Source of the DNA: Euryarchaeota archaeon UBA557
GTDB lineage: Archaea > Thermoplasmatota > Poseidoniia > Poseidoniales > Thalassarchaeaceae
Assembly (NCBI GenBank): GCA_002503285.1
Contig: DARI01000010.1
Coordinates: forward strand, 23,261 to 87,260
Direction of reading: 5' to 3'
Length of the DNA: 64,000 nt
Position numbers and translations under genes: made by a program. The notes below the pieces were generated by a model. That model had not been told where the DNA came from and did not search any database. It saw only the letters and a program-made list of their open reading frames with translations. Below are positions 56,315-64,000 of this stretch, piece after piece. Numbering within the stretch: the stretch's first letter is position 1; each line of letters opens with the position of its first letter.

Positions 56315-57289
56315 TTACTTTACAATGCATACGCCCTTAGAACCTAATTTTGAAATTAAAGGTGAACCACCAGCTATTTCTATTTCTTCTGCGACTCTTT
56401 GCGGATTTCTTGACAGTGCGACCATACATCCTCCTCCTCCTGCACCCGTCATCTTTGCACCTAATGAATAAGGTCTAGCTGCATCCACTAATCTATCCAG
56501 AGAAGGAGTGCTGACTTCTAACTCCTGAAGTTTGGCATGGCAAGCATCCATCGCAATACCAACCGCTTCAAAATTACCAATAGAAAGTGCAGTTAGGCCT
56601 GTTGTAGTTATACTTGCTATTGCCTCCATCTCTTGAAATTTGTTAGGATTAGATATTAATAAATTTGAAACTCCTGATACCATTTTTCCAGTTGGAGAAG
56701 CATCACCCGTAAAGCCTAGAATTAAGTAGATATCATTCGATTTATTCTGAATATTAACTTTATTTATACTCCATTTACGTTCACCCTCAGGAGTTTTTAA
56801 AATTGAGTGAAAAATATTTATCGTACCATCTACTTCTTTGCCGGAAACAACAATACAACCCCCTAAAGCACTAGCGGCAGTATCAGTCGGGCTGGCCCTT
56901 CCTTCTTGCGAAATAGCTTCTGCAGAGTGACCCATTTTTGCCAATTTTATAACATCTAATTCTTCGTCATTTCTCAAGTATGTTTGTAATGCAGCACCAA
57001 ATGCAACAGATAATGCGGCTGAAGATCCCAATCCAGCTGCAGAAAATAATTCACTTTTTATCTTAATACTTAGAGGATGGCTTTCATATTTGAATAAATC
57101 GTGTAATATATGTGAAATATGAGGATGTTGATCTGGAATAAATGGCGAACCTTCAATCAACCACTCATCGGATTGTTCCAACGATACATGTACTCCTTGA
57201 TCTAACGCAACTGCTACTGCAGGGTGCCCATAAACAACGGCATGTTCTCCGAATAGAATACATTTTCCAGGAGCAAAGGCAACCGCCAT
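56315..57289 (-). CDS. mvk: Mevalonate kinase
   Basis: 324 residues of the GHMP family. FAPGKCILFGEHAVVYGHPAVAVAL (split as FAPGKCILFGEHAVVYGH and PAVAVAL) opens the protein. SAAGLGSSAALSVAF is the ATP-binding motif, SPTDTAAS holds the catalytic Asp, and GAKMTGAGGGGCMVAL is motif 3. It phosphorylates mevalonate for isoprenoid side-chain synthesis. It is divergent from the Fe-S oxidoreductase gene with a 129-nt gap. Confidence 0.96.
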   Translation of the reverse strand: MAVAFAPGKCILFGEHAVVYGHPAVAVALDQGVHVSLEQSDEWLIEGSPFIPDQHPHISHILHDLFKYESHPLSIKIKSELFSAAGLGSSAALSVAFGAALQTYLRNDEELDVIKLAKMGHSAEAISQEGRASPTDTAASALGGCIVVSGKEVDGTINIFHSILKTPEGERKWSINKVNIQNKSNDIYLILGFTGDASPTGKMVSGVSNLLISNPNKFQEMEAIASITTTGLTALSIGNFEAVGIAMDACHAKLQELEVSTPSLDRLVDAARPYSLGAKMTGAGGGGCMVALSRNPQRVAEEIEIAGGSPLISKLGSKGVCIVK

Positions 57290-57418
57290 ACCCTTCCGAA
57301 GTGTGCATAGGAGATTATCATTAGGGAATTAATAGATAAATTAAATCATAGAGCGATTGTTTCAATAGGTTCGACTCTGCGCATGTATTACCACCAAACG
57401 AATATAGGAGATTAAATT

Positions 57419-59416
57419 GTGAAACATCCTCTTCTAATCTACTATGGACCAATTCCAGGTTGGTTAATCTTAACCATCATAGGGAGCGTTGCAGTAAGTT
57501 TTTTCCTATATCAGGTAATTAAAGCAACAAGGTTAGTATTATTGGGAGCTCCTGATGATAGGTTTGATTCCTGGGGCATAAGATTCAAAGAATTACTAGT
57601 TGGCTGGTTAGGGCAAAAAAAGGTATTGAGAGATAAAATTGCTGGTACAATGCATGTTCTGATGTTTTGGGGGTTCTTGATGCTAGCAACCGACATGTTT
57701 GATTTGGCATCTGCTAATTTTTTCTCTAATCACATAATTCCTCAATTACTTATTGGTCCTTGGAATGGAATAGTAGAATTGGGATATACATCAGCATTTA
57801 TTGGTGCAGTGGCTGCATTAATACGAAGAGTTGTTTTTACACCTGAAAAGTTAAAGGGTAAATCTCAATTAGAGGGAAATTTTATTTTGACATTAATACT
57901 TACCATAACTTCAACTTCTTTCATCATTGAATCTAAAGAAGATCCCATAGCATGGGAGCCGATTGGACTATGGCTTGAAGGAATGAATATATCAAATACA
58001 ATGGCAATAGCATCTTATTGGGCCCATATGATAGCAATTCTCACATTTTTAATTCTAATTCCACTTTCCAAACATATGCATCTAGTAATGGCATTTCCAA
58101 ATGTATTTTTTCACGATATTGAGCCAATGGGAAAAATGAGGCCTCTAGCGATTGGCGAAAATGGCAAAGCAATTCTTCTCGAAGATTTAGATATTGAATC
58201 ATTTGGCGTTAGCTCTTATGAACAGTATTCATGGAGGCAATTGATAGATGGATGGTCTTGTACTTCTTGTGCTAGGTGTCAAGACGTATGTCCCGCATAT
58301 GCATCTGGTAAAAGCTTGAATCCAATGCAAGTAATACATGATGTAAGAGATTATGCAAATGAACATGCGCCTATTCTCCTCAAGGGCGAAAAACCTGAAG
58401 AAACTATGATGGAACGCATAGGAGAAGATGCAGTTTGGGCATGTACTACATGTAACGCATGTGTTGATGTGTGCCCATTATACATAGAGCACGTGCCTAA
58501 ACTTACAGATTTACGTAGAAATGCAGTTATGGAAACTATGGAATATCCAGAGGTGCTTAACGTTGCGATGGGGAACCTAGAGTCTGCATCAAATCCATAT
58601 GGATTTGGAAGTCATGAAAGGGCTGATTGGGCTGCTGATTTAGATGTAAAAATAGGTGAGCCGGCTGAATATATTTATTTTGTTGGTTGTGCAGCTAGTT
58701 TTGATGAACGCAATCAGAAAGTTGCAAGAGCGACAATATCATTGATGAAGGAGGCTGGACTTGATGTAGGAATACTCGGTATGCAAGAAGGTTGTTCAGG
58801 AGATCCAGCTAGAAGGGCTGGAAATGAATATTTATTTCAAATGTTAGCTGAAACTAATTTAGCAACTTTTCAAGAGTTAGGAGTAAATAAAATAGTTGCA
58901 TCATGCCCACATTGCTTCCACACTTTAGGAAAAGAATATGGAGACTATGGAGGAGATGAATTAGAGGTATTCCACCACACCGAAATGATGGCAATGTTAC
59001 AAGAAGAGAATAAACTGCCCCAATTAGATAAAATGGGTAAGAGCATAACCTATCATGATCCTTGTTATTTAGGAAGGATGGGGGACGTGATAGATGAGCC
59101 TAGAGCAGTACTCGGAGGTGTAGATGTTGAAGTTGAGAGGCATGGAAAGGATTCTTTCTGTTGTGGTGCAGGAGGTGCGCAAATGTGGATGGAAGAAGAT
59201 GCTGATAAAAGAGTAAATAAAATTAGAGCCGAAGAAATTGCTGCTACAGGATGCGATACTGTGGCCATTGGGTGTCCATTTTGCTCAATAATGGTCAAGG
59301 ATGGATTAGATTCTGTTGGTTCAAATATGGATGTAAAAGATGTTGCAGAATTACTTTGGGAACAAATAGTTGCAAAGGATGAAGAAATCCAATCATCAAT
59401 TACTACTAATTCTTAA
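57419..59416 (+). CDS. HdrD-like membrane Fe-S oxidoreductase
   Basis: 665 residues. About five N-terminal transmembrane segments of the NarI/HdrE type precede two [4Fe-4S] ferredoxin sites (CTSCARCQDVCP near 280 and CTTCNACVDVCP near 341). A CCG domain pair follows. The first CCG set is reduced (EGCSGDPARR, ASCPHC); the second is full (FCCGAGGAQMW, GCPFC). It is related to the fused Fe-S reductases of actinobacteria and to HdrD. It probably moves electrons between quinones and an unidentified partner, possibly an acyl-CoA dehydrogenase or ETF. GTG start with AGGAG upstream. Confidence 0.87.
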   Translation: MKHPLLIYYGPIPGWLILTIIGSVAVSFFLYQVIKATRLVLLGAPDDRFDSWGIRFKELLVGWLGQKKVLRDKIAGTMHVLMFWGFLMLATDMFDLASANFFSNHIIPQLLIGPWNGIVELGYTSAFIGAVAALIRRVVFTPEKLKGKSQLEGNFILTLILTITSTSFIIESKEDPIAWEPIGLWLEGMNISNTMAIASYWAHMIAILTFLILIPLSKHMHLVMAFPNVFFHDIEPMGKMRPLAIGENGKAILLEDLDIESFGVSSYEQYSWRQLIDGWSCTSCARCQDVCPAYASGKSLNPMQVIHDVRDYANEHAPILLKGEKPEETMMERIGEDAVWACTTCNACVDVCPLYIEHVPKLTDLRRNAVMETMEYPEVLNVAMGNLESASNPYGFGSHERADWAADLDVKIGEPAEYIYFVGCAASFDERNQKVARATISLMKEAGLDVGILGMQEGCSGDPARRAGNEYLFQMLAETNLATFQELGVNKIVASCPHCFHTLGKEYGDYGGDELEVFHHTEMMAMLQEENKLPQLDKMGKSITYHDPCYLGRMGDVIDEPRAVLGGVDVEVERHGKDSFCCGAGGAQMWMEEDADKRVNKIRAEEIAATGCDTVAIGCPFCSIMVKDGLDSVGSNMDVKDVAELLWEQIVAKDEEIQSSITTNS

Positions 59417-59453
59417 GCGAGACTATAATATACTTGTTACCACTAGGAACAAT

Positions 59454-59846
59454 ATGGATAAGGATTTCATATTTATAGGTTTGAAAGTACCAAGAATTGC
59501 TATGATTGGTGGTTTTTTATTAATTTCTTGGGGAATAATGGCCTATTTGCTACAAGAATCTGAATCAAGATCGATAACTGCTATGATACCCTCATTTTTA
59601 GGTTTGCCATTATTTGTATTTGGAATATTATCTGAAGTTGATGAAACTCGAAAACATCACTATATGCATGCATCAATGGTATTTTCTTTACTTATGATAC
59701 TTGGAGGAATGAGAATAATATCTGCCGATAATCCTTCCACATTATTGGTCGCATCACATCTAATGCTAATTTTTGTTGGATCGGCATTCATATTTGTTGG
59801 AATAAAATCATTCAAGCATAATAGACTATTTAGAGAACAGGAGTAG
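59454..59846 (+). CDS. Small membrane protein, unknown
   Basis: 130 residues from the ATG at 59454, with four hydrophobic segments (IAMIGGFLLISWGIMAYL, MIPSFLGLPLFVFGIL, ASMVFSLLMILGGMRII and LVASHLMLIFVGSAFIFVG). A longer frame begins inside the upstream gene but is unlikely. Its stop is followed after 1 nt by the next gene, so it belongs to the same operon as the Fe-S reductase. Confidence 0.65.
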   Translation: MDKDFIFIGLKVPRIAMIGGFLLISWGIMAYLLQESESRSITAMIPSFLGLPLFVFGILSEVDETRKHHYMHASMVFSLLMILGGMRIISADNPSTLLVASHLMLIFVGSAFIFVGIKSFKHNRLFREQE

Positions 59847-59847
59847 G

Positions 59848-60540
59848 GTGCTATTGAATCCAATAATTGGAATTACGTCTTCGATAAATGTAATCAATTA
59901 TGAAACTGAAAATCAGTCAGTAATAATGTCTCCGTTGAATTATTTAAGTGCAGTAAATAGTTCTGGAGGAGTGGGCATAATAATACCTGAAGGAGACAAT
60001 ATTGAAGAAATATTTGGTATATTAGATGGAATAATCATCGCAGGAGGAAGGGACATTAGTCCGGAATTATATGATCAAGGCATTCAAGATTATACATTAG
60101 ATATCAAAAATAGTCAAGATGAATGGGAATTGACCCTTATTAATGAAGCAATAAAGAGAGATTTGCCAATATTGTGCATATGCAGAGGGCATCAATTACT
60201 ATGTATTGCAAGAGGAGGGAGTTTGCATCAACATCTACCAGAAACCGAGGGATTTGAAAAACATGGAGAATCGAATGGCAAATGGTCTGAACATAGGGTA
60301 ATATTAGAACCAAATTCACTGATAGCATCAATATTGGGTAATGAAGTAATGGTTAATTCTGGACATCATCAAGGTATTTCTGACCCTGGAGATCTAACCG
60401 TTGTAGGAAAATCTGAAGATGGATTGATAGAGGCATTTGAATTAGAAAGTCAGACATTTTTGATTTCAACTCAATGGCATCCTGAAATGATTTTACAAGA
60501 TTCCATATTCCAATGTTTAATTGATTCAGCGAGAAGTTAA
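59848..60540 (+). CDS. Class I amidotransferase, gamma-glutamyl-GABA hydrolase-like (copy 1)
   Basis: 230 residues from a GTG start, preceded by AGGAG; a TTG at 59854 is possible. The peptidase C26 motif has GIIIAGGRDISPELY, the nucleophile Cys in LCICRGHQLL, and QWHPEM with His and Glu. PuuD-type enzymes cleave gamma-glutamyl peptides such as gamma-glutamyl-putrescine products. It is followed 26 nt later by a paralogue with the same layout. Confidence 0.88.
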   Translation: MLLNPIIGITSSINVINYETENQSVIMSPLNYLSAVNSSGGVGIIIPEGDNIEEIFGILDGIIIAGGRDISPELYDQGIQDYTLDIKNSQDEWELTLINEAIKRDLPILCICRGHQLLCIARGGSLHQHLPETEGFEKHGESNGKWSEHRVILEPNSLIASILGNEVMVNSGHHQGISDPGDLTVVGKSEDGLIEAFELESQTFLISTQWHPEMILQDSIFQCLIDSARS

Positions 60541-60566
60541 AAAACAACATATGAGAGGTCGTTAAA

Positions 60567-61283
60567 ATGGATGCAATTATTGAACGGCCGATAATTGGAA
60601 TTACATGCGGCATAAGGGAGTCAAGTTTTGCAAATTGGAAAATGGATGCAGCAATATTGCCCTCAACATATGTTTCATCAATAGAAGCAGCAGGAGGAGT
60701 CCCATTACTTATCCCTCCCTCAAAATTTTCAAAATCAATTCTTAATTTGATTAGTGGACTAGTTATAGCAGGCGGGCCGGATATTAATTCTGAAGAATAT
60801 GGGCAAACTCCAGATTCAACGGCTAGTGAATACTATCCTATTCAAGATAAATCTGAGATTTCCCTCATTAATGGAGCATTATATCGTGATATGCCTTTAT
60901 TGTGTATCTGTAGAGGAATGCAAATGTTATCAATAATCCATGGAGGACACCTATATCAACACCTTGACTCAACTCCCGGATATGAAAATCATGGTGCATA
61001 TGATGGTAAATTTAGTAAACATAAAGTAATTTTTAAAACGGATTCTAAAATATCTTCAATAATGGGAGGAGAAATAATTGTTAATTCGACACACCATCAA
61101 GGTGTTGCAAATGCTGGAACATTGAGTGTAACTGGAAATGCTAAGCAAGATGGTTTAATAGAAGCAGTAGAGAGACCCGATAAGAAATTTTGTATTGGAG
61201 TTCAATGGCATCCTGAAAGAATGAGTGGCGTGCATAAGACCCTATATTCAGAACTAGTTAAATCAGCAAAAAAATATATTTAA
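60567..61283 (+). CDS. Class I amidotransferase, gamma-glutamyl-GABA hydrolase-like (copy 2)
   Basis: 238 residues. GLVIAGGPDINSEEY, LLCICRGMQMLS with nucleophile Cys, and GVQWHPERM. This is a tandem paralogue of the previous gene: both share IIGIT near the N-terminus, a CICRG nucleophile, an HHQG segment and the WHPE end, but they differ in many positions. An ATG follows GAGAGGTCGT. Both copies probably arose by duplication and may have different substrates. Confidence 0.88.
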   Translation: MDAIIERPIIGITCGIRESSFANWKMDAAILPSTYVSSIEAAGGVPLLIPPSKFSKSILNLISGLVIAGGPDINSEEYGQTPDSTASEYYPIQDKSEISLINGALYRDMPLLCICRGMQMLSIIHGGHLYQHLDSTPGYENHGAYDGKFSKHKVIFKTDSKISSIMGGEIIVNSTHHQGVANAGTLSVTGNAKQDGLIEAVERPDKKFCIGVQWHPERMSGVHKTLYSELVKSAKKYI

Positions 61284-61304
61284 TTGCCTAGGAAGGAAAA
61301 ATAT

Positions 61305-62741
61305 ATGACATTGAGAATACATGATACTCGGTCTAAAAAAAAGAGGTTTTTCACCCCCATTAAAGATGGAAAAATTGGCATATATGTGTGCGGAATAACT
61401 CCTTATTCACCTAGTCATTTGGGGCATGCAAGACAAGCTATTTCTTTCGATATCATCACAAGATGGTTAAGAAAATTAGGATATGATGTAAACTATATTA
61501 CAAATTTTACTGATATTGACGATAAAATAATTAAAGTTGCAAATAAAGAAGGTAAAGATTTTTTGGAAATTGCGAATAGAAATATAAAAGATTATTTTCA
61601 AGTAATGGATTCCCTTAATGTAATACGTGCAGATGAGTATTCAAGAGTTACGGAAACTATCCCAGAAATAATTGATATGATATCTATTTTAATTGATAAA
61701 GGAAATGCATATATTGGAAATGATGGAGTTTATTTTGAAATAGATACTGCTCCAGAAAAATATGGCCAGTTAACTGGTCAAACATTGGAAATGGTTAGAT
61801 CTGGTGCAGGAGGTAGAGTAGAGGGAACTGGTTCCGGAAAAAGAGATCATAGAGATTTTGCGTTATGGAAAAATGCTAAAGAAAATGAACCTTTTTGGGA
61901 AAGTCCTTGGGGAAATGGACGTCCAGGGTGGCACATTGAATGTTCAGCTATGTCATTGAAACATCTAGGTAAAGAATTTGATATCCATGGAGGAGGAAGA
62001 GATTTGATGTTCCCCCATCATGAAGCAGAGATATTCCAATCAGAATGTTGCATAGGCAAGGAAAATACTGTAAAATATTGGATTCATAATGGAATGATAA
62101 ATGTCAATGGAGAAAAAATGAGTAAATCATTAGGAAATTTTACCACAATTTCAGAAACTTTTGATTCTGTTCAACCTTTGGCACTGAGATATTCCTTATT
62201 GAATGCCCCTTACAGGCAACCAATTGAGTTCAATCCATCAATGCTAGAAGAATCTGAGAAACATCAAGAGAGGCTTATGCTTGCTTATCTTGGAGGAACT
62301 AAATTGACAAATGCAAATGATTGGAGTGATTATGAATTTCTTAATTCAGCAAGTGAAAGTTTTTGTAATGGTATGAATGATGATTTTAATACCAGAGTAG
62401 CCATTGTCGAGCTTCAATCTGTTGTAAAGAAATTACAAGAGTTGTTATCAACTAATTCCGAATTGGATTATATTTCAGCAATCATGGGTTGGCTCAATGA
62501 GTATGCGGGCAATATTCTCGGCCTTATTCCAGATAAAGACATTGTAAATTCATTATTAACAAAATTAGATTCTAAGCGAAATGAAGTATCAACAAGAGTA
62601 GAGGATTTACTTGCTCAACGTCAAGAAGCAAGGGGGCAAAAAGACTGGGATATGGCCGACAAAATAAGAGATGAATTGAATTCTATGAAGGTAGTCATTG
62701 AAGACGGACCAGAGGGACCTACATGGAAGTTAGAAAACTAA
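61305..62741 (+). CDS. cysS: Cysteinyl-tRNA synthetase
   Basis: 478 residues, full length. The zinc-binding Cys is in YVCGITPYSPSHLGHARQ, which also holds the HIGH-type motif HLGH. GWHIECSAMS is the second zinc region, and KMSKSLGNF is the KMSKS loop. It charges tRNA-Cys. The ATG at 61305 is chosen because AGGAAGGA lies about 10 nt upstream. A TTG at 61284 would be an alternative. Last gene of the plus-strand run. Confidence 0.96.
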   Translation: MTLRIHDTRSKKKRFFTPIKDGKIGIYVCGITPYSPSHLGHARQAISFDIITRWLRKLGYDVNYITNFTDIDDKIIKVANKEGKDFLEIANRNIKDYFQVMDSLNVIRADEYSRVTETIPEIIDMISILIDKGNAYIGNDGVYFEIDTAPEKYGQLTGQTLEMVRSGAGGRVEGTGSGKRDHRDFALWKNAKENEPFWESPWGNGRPGWHIECSAMSLKHLGKEFDIHGGGRDLMFPHHEAEIFQSECCIGKENTVKYWIHNGMINVNGEKMSKSLGNFTTISETFDSVQPLALRYSLLNAPYRQPIEFNPSMLEESEKHQERLMLAYLGGTKLTNANDWSDYEFLNSASESFCNGMNDDFNTRVAIVELQSVVKKLQELLSTNSELDYISAIMGWLNEYAGNILGLIPDKDIVNSLLTKLDSKRNEVSTRVEDLLAQRQEARGQKDWDMADKIRDELNSMKVVIEDGPEGPTWKLEN

Positions 62742-62742
62742 T

Positions 62743-63204
62743 TTAAGATGCGATATAATCTATAATTTCTGAGTAAATTGGCTCCATTCCTGGGTTATCT
62801 GCAATCCAAACATAGCCAATAGTACCATCTTCTTCGACTATAAATATTGATCGTTGACTTGCTGTGAATCCAGGGGCGCCAAAATTTTCAATTGCAACTC
62901 CAAAGGAATTGATAACTTTCCTTTCAACATCAGATAGTAAGGGAAATTGAATATCATTAGTTTCAGCAAAGAATTTATTTGCAAATACATTATCAGCTGA
63001 TATTCCAAATATCATAGCATTAAAATCTGATAATTTGCTCATTGAATCAGAGAAAGTACACATCTCCTTAGTACAAACGCCGGTGAATGCTGCTGGAAAG
63101 AATGCCAGTAAAACTCTTTTTCCCTCGTATTCACTGAGTGTCACCATTGACCTATCGTATGCCATCAATGTGAAATCAGGTGCTTTATCTCCTACACTTA
63201 CCAT
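62743..63204 (-). CDS. Peroxiredoxin, AhpE/AhpC-TSA type
   Basis: 153 residues. The peroxidatic Cys is in PAAFTGVCTKEMC, and VGDKAPDF begins the thioredoxin fold. A second Cys four residues later may act as resolving Cys. Its FTGVC signature resembles AhpE-type enzymes. It differs from the Bcp at 50.9 kb. It ends 2 nt from the cysS stop on the opposite strand. Confidence 0.93.
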   Translation of the reverse strand: MVSVGDKAPDFTLMAYDRSMVTLSEYEGKRVLLAFFPAAFTGVCTKEMCTFSDSMSKLSDFNAMIFGISADNVFANKFFAETNDIQFPLLSDVERKVINSFGVAIENFGAPGFTASQRSIFIVEEDGTIGYVWIADNPGMEPIYSEIIDYIAS

Positions 63205-63456
63205 AGTTTACCGAAGTGGTCTTACATTTCAATCATATGCATAAGTCCCAAAAGTTGGTTACTAACAAATATAGTAAATGGAGTGACGAATGATGATTTA
63301 ATGCATTACTGTCGAAATAAGGAGATATTCAGATATCTCTTGTAATTTGGGCCTAATTATTGTAAGAAATACTGTTTGCAGAAAAAAGAAATATTTTTTT
63401 ATGAATACATAATAGTTTAGATTGCGATGAAGAGACAACAATTATATTCGAAGTTC

Positions 63457-63468
63457 ATACGTTCGTAT
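63457..63468. repeat. Palindrome overlapping the promoter at 63.47 kb
   Basis: ATACG and CGTAT are 5-bp inverted arms around TT. They overlap the left edge of the TATA-like box at 63466-63474, so they could be an operator. Chance is possible at this length. Confidence 0.3.
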
Positions 63469-63474
63469 TTATAG
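63466..63474 (+). promoter_or_regulatory. TATA-like box for the unknown gene at 63509
   Basis: TATTTATAG, centred about 39 nt before the ATG at 63509, giving a predicted leader near 13 nt that contains GGGTGA as a ribosome-binding sequence. Confidence 0.4.
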
Positions 63475-63508
63475 AACTATTACATGATCTAAATAAAGGG
63501 TGAAAAAA

Positions 63509-63913
63509 ATGACAGAAATATCCAAGAAAACCTCCCAATTATTGAAAATAAAGGGACCAATTAAAGAAGGAGGAGAACTATCTGTCCTCGAGATAAGAAC
63601 TAATTCTATGGTTGAAATGGAAATACCTTGTTCTAAAATTGAAATTAACATAGAGAGGCGGATACAAAGAACAATTTTGCATGGTGGTGAGGGTGACGAC
63701 TTAAGTGATCAGGGTGCTGAATCAGCAATTTATGATATTGAAGCATACATAGAAGTGGATGCATATACGACAATAATGGGATTATTTAGAGGCGGGCAAC
63801 CAACTATTGAAGAGCCATTTGAAGGAGGACAGTTAAAAGTGGCATTCAAATCTATACAATATAGTGCAGTAAAGCGTTTATTAAAGTTAAGATTGATGGA
63901 AGATATAATTTAA
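63509..63913 (+). CDS. Unknown soluble protein
   Basis: 134 residues from the ATG at 63509; a GTG at 63500 would add three residues. There is no signal peptide or transmembrane segment. It is acidic with a basic C-terminal stretch (VKRLLKLRLMED), and a Gly-rich middle (HGGEGDDLSDQG). The family is not recognised. The stop codon abuts the stop of the Arg/Gly-rich gene on the other strand. Confidence 0.65.
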   Translation: MTEISKKTSQLLKIKGPIKEGGELSVLEIRTNSMVEMEIPCSKIEINIERRIQRTILHGGEGDDLSDQGAESAIYDIEAYIEVDAYTTIMGLFRGGQPTIEEPFEGGQLKVAFKSIQYSAVKRLLKLRLMEDII

Positions 63914-64000
63914 TCATGAACGGAAAGTAGATTTACGGCCATCAGATTTTGCCCTATCTCCGCCACGTCTATCTCCTCCACGATTACCACCTGAGTTTCT
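63914..64000 (-). CDS. C-terminal tail of an Arg/Gly-rich protein, N-terminus outside the window
   Basis: Reading the minus strand from base 64000 to the stop at 63914 gives 28 residues rich in Arg, Gly and Asp (for example GGNRGGDRRGGDRAKS). Such RGG tails commonly end RNA-binding proteins and DEAD-box helicases. The frame is open at the window edge, so the rest of the gene lies beyond it. Confidence 0.6.
   Translation of the reverse strand, partial: RNSGGNRGGDRRGGDRAKSDGRKSTFRS

Larger units (their letters stand above)
63205..63508. other. 304-nt gene-free region with a candidate promoter
   Basis: No open frame of support lies here. The region holds divergent promoters for the peroxiredoxin (minus) and the small unknown gene (plus). 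A TATA-like box at 63466-63474 and a palindrome ATACG-TT-CGTAT at 63457-63468 are described separately. The rest is AT-rich and shows no tRNA or other recognisable RNA. Confidence 0.6.

Noticed and set aside
1..64000. Insertion sequences, integrases, prophage genes, restriction or CRISPR-Cas defence genes
   Set aside because: No transposase, integrase, capsid, Cas or methyltransferase-like frame was recognised; the window looks like ordinary chromosome.

Overview
The window is AT-rich archaeal DNA, densely packed with short intergenic gaps. The archaeal markers are a TATA-binding protein (TBP), the archaeal aminodeoxyheptulosonate/dehydroquinate synthase II shikimate entry, a GHMP-type shikimate kinase, a Bat-like HTH-10 regulator, an archaeal-type FAD synthase, mevalonate kinase and a SepF-like protein. 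Mixed in are bacterial-type genes: GpsA, lumazine-binding riboflavin synthase and AhpE-like peroxiredoxin. Together with several large secreted or membrane-anchored subtilases, this points to a planktonic Thermoplasmatota lineage such as Marine Group II or III. That placement is inferred from gene content; no rRNA is present to settle it.

Layout. 1-700: 3'-truncated gpsA and a tRNA-Leu(UAG) with an encoded CCA. 0.7-9.5 kb: a giant surface subtilase carrying 14 RCC1-type blades, divergent from an unknown membrane protein. 9.5-14.1 kb: exonuclease III, then a tight shikimate-pathway operon (ADH synthase, DHQ synthase II, archaeal shikimate kinase, chorismate synthase). 14.1-19.1 kb: a minus-strand MoxR/DUF58/membrane-protein operon. 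19.3-29.0 kb: a molybdenum-hydroxylase island on the minus strand: three subunits resembling 4-hydroxybenzoyl-CoA reductase (the FAD subunit carries an extra [4Fe-4S]-type cysteine insert), a Bat-like regulator, XdhC, a MocA-like cytidylyltransferase, a lipoprotein subtilase, a secreted protein and a Na/Ca exchanger. 29.1-36.9 kb: a single-chain 2-oxoacid dehydrogenase E1, a MoeB/ThiF-rhodanese protein, thioredoxin reductase and a riboflavin/FAD cluster (ribH, ribE, ribL, ribB). 36.9-42 kb: a degenerate GHMP-kinase homologue, a single-chain subtilase-MFS transporter fusion and a glutaredoxin. 42-52 kb: hydrolase, lipoprotein, membrane pyrophosphatase, amidotransferase, NifU-like protein, PolX, endonuclease III, Bcp peroxiredoxin and a SepF-like protein. 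52-64 kb: a large PKD-like surface protein, TBP, mevalonate kinase, an HdrD-like membrane Fe-S oxidoreductase, two tandem class I amidotransferases, cysS, a peroxiredoxin, a small unknown protein, and the Arg/Gly-rich tail of a truncated gene.

The genes fit an aerobic heterotroph that degrades protein outside the cell, handles redox stress and makes its own aromatic amino acids and flavins. Several genes appear to have a TATA-like box about 25-28 nt before the start codon, suggesting leaderless transcripts, and I used this to choose some starts. The most unusual items are the protease-transporter fusion, the 4-HBCR-like island in an apparently aerobic archaeon, the twin seven-blade RCC1 subtilase, and key-residue losses in PolX, the GHMP homologue and endonuclease III.
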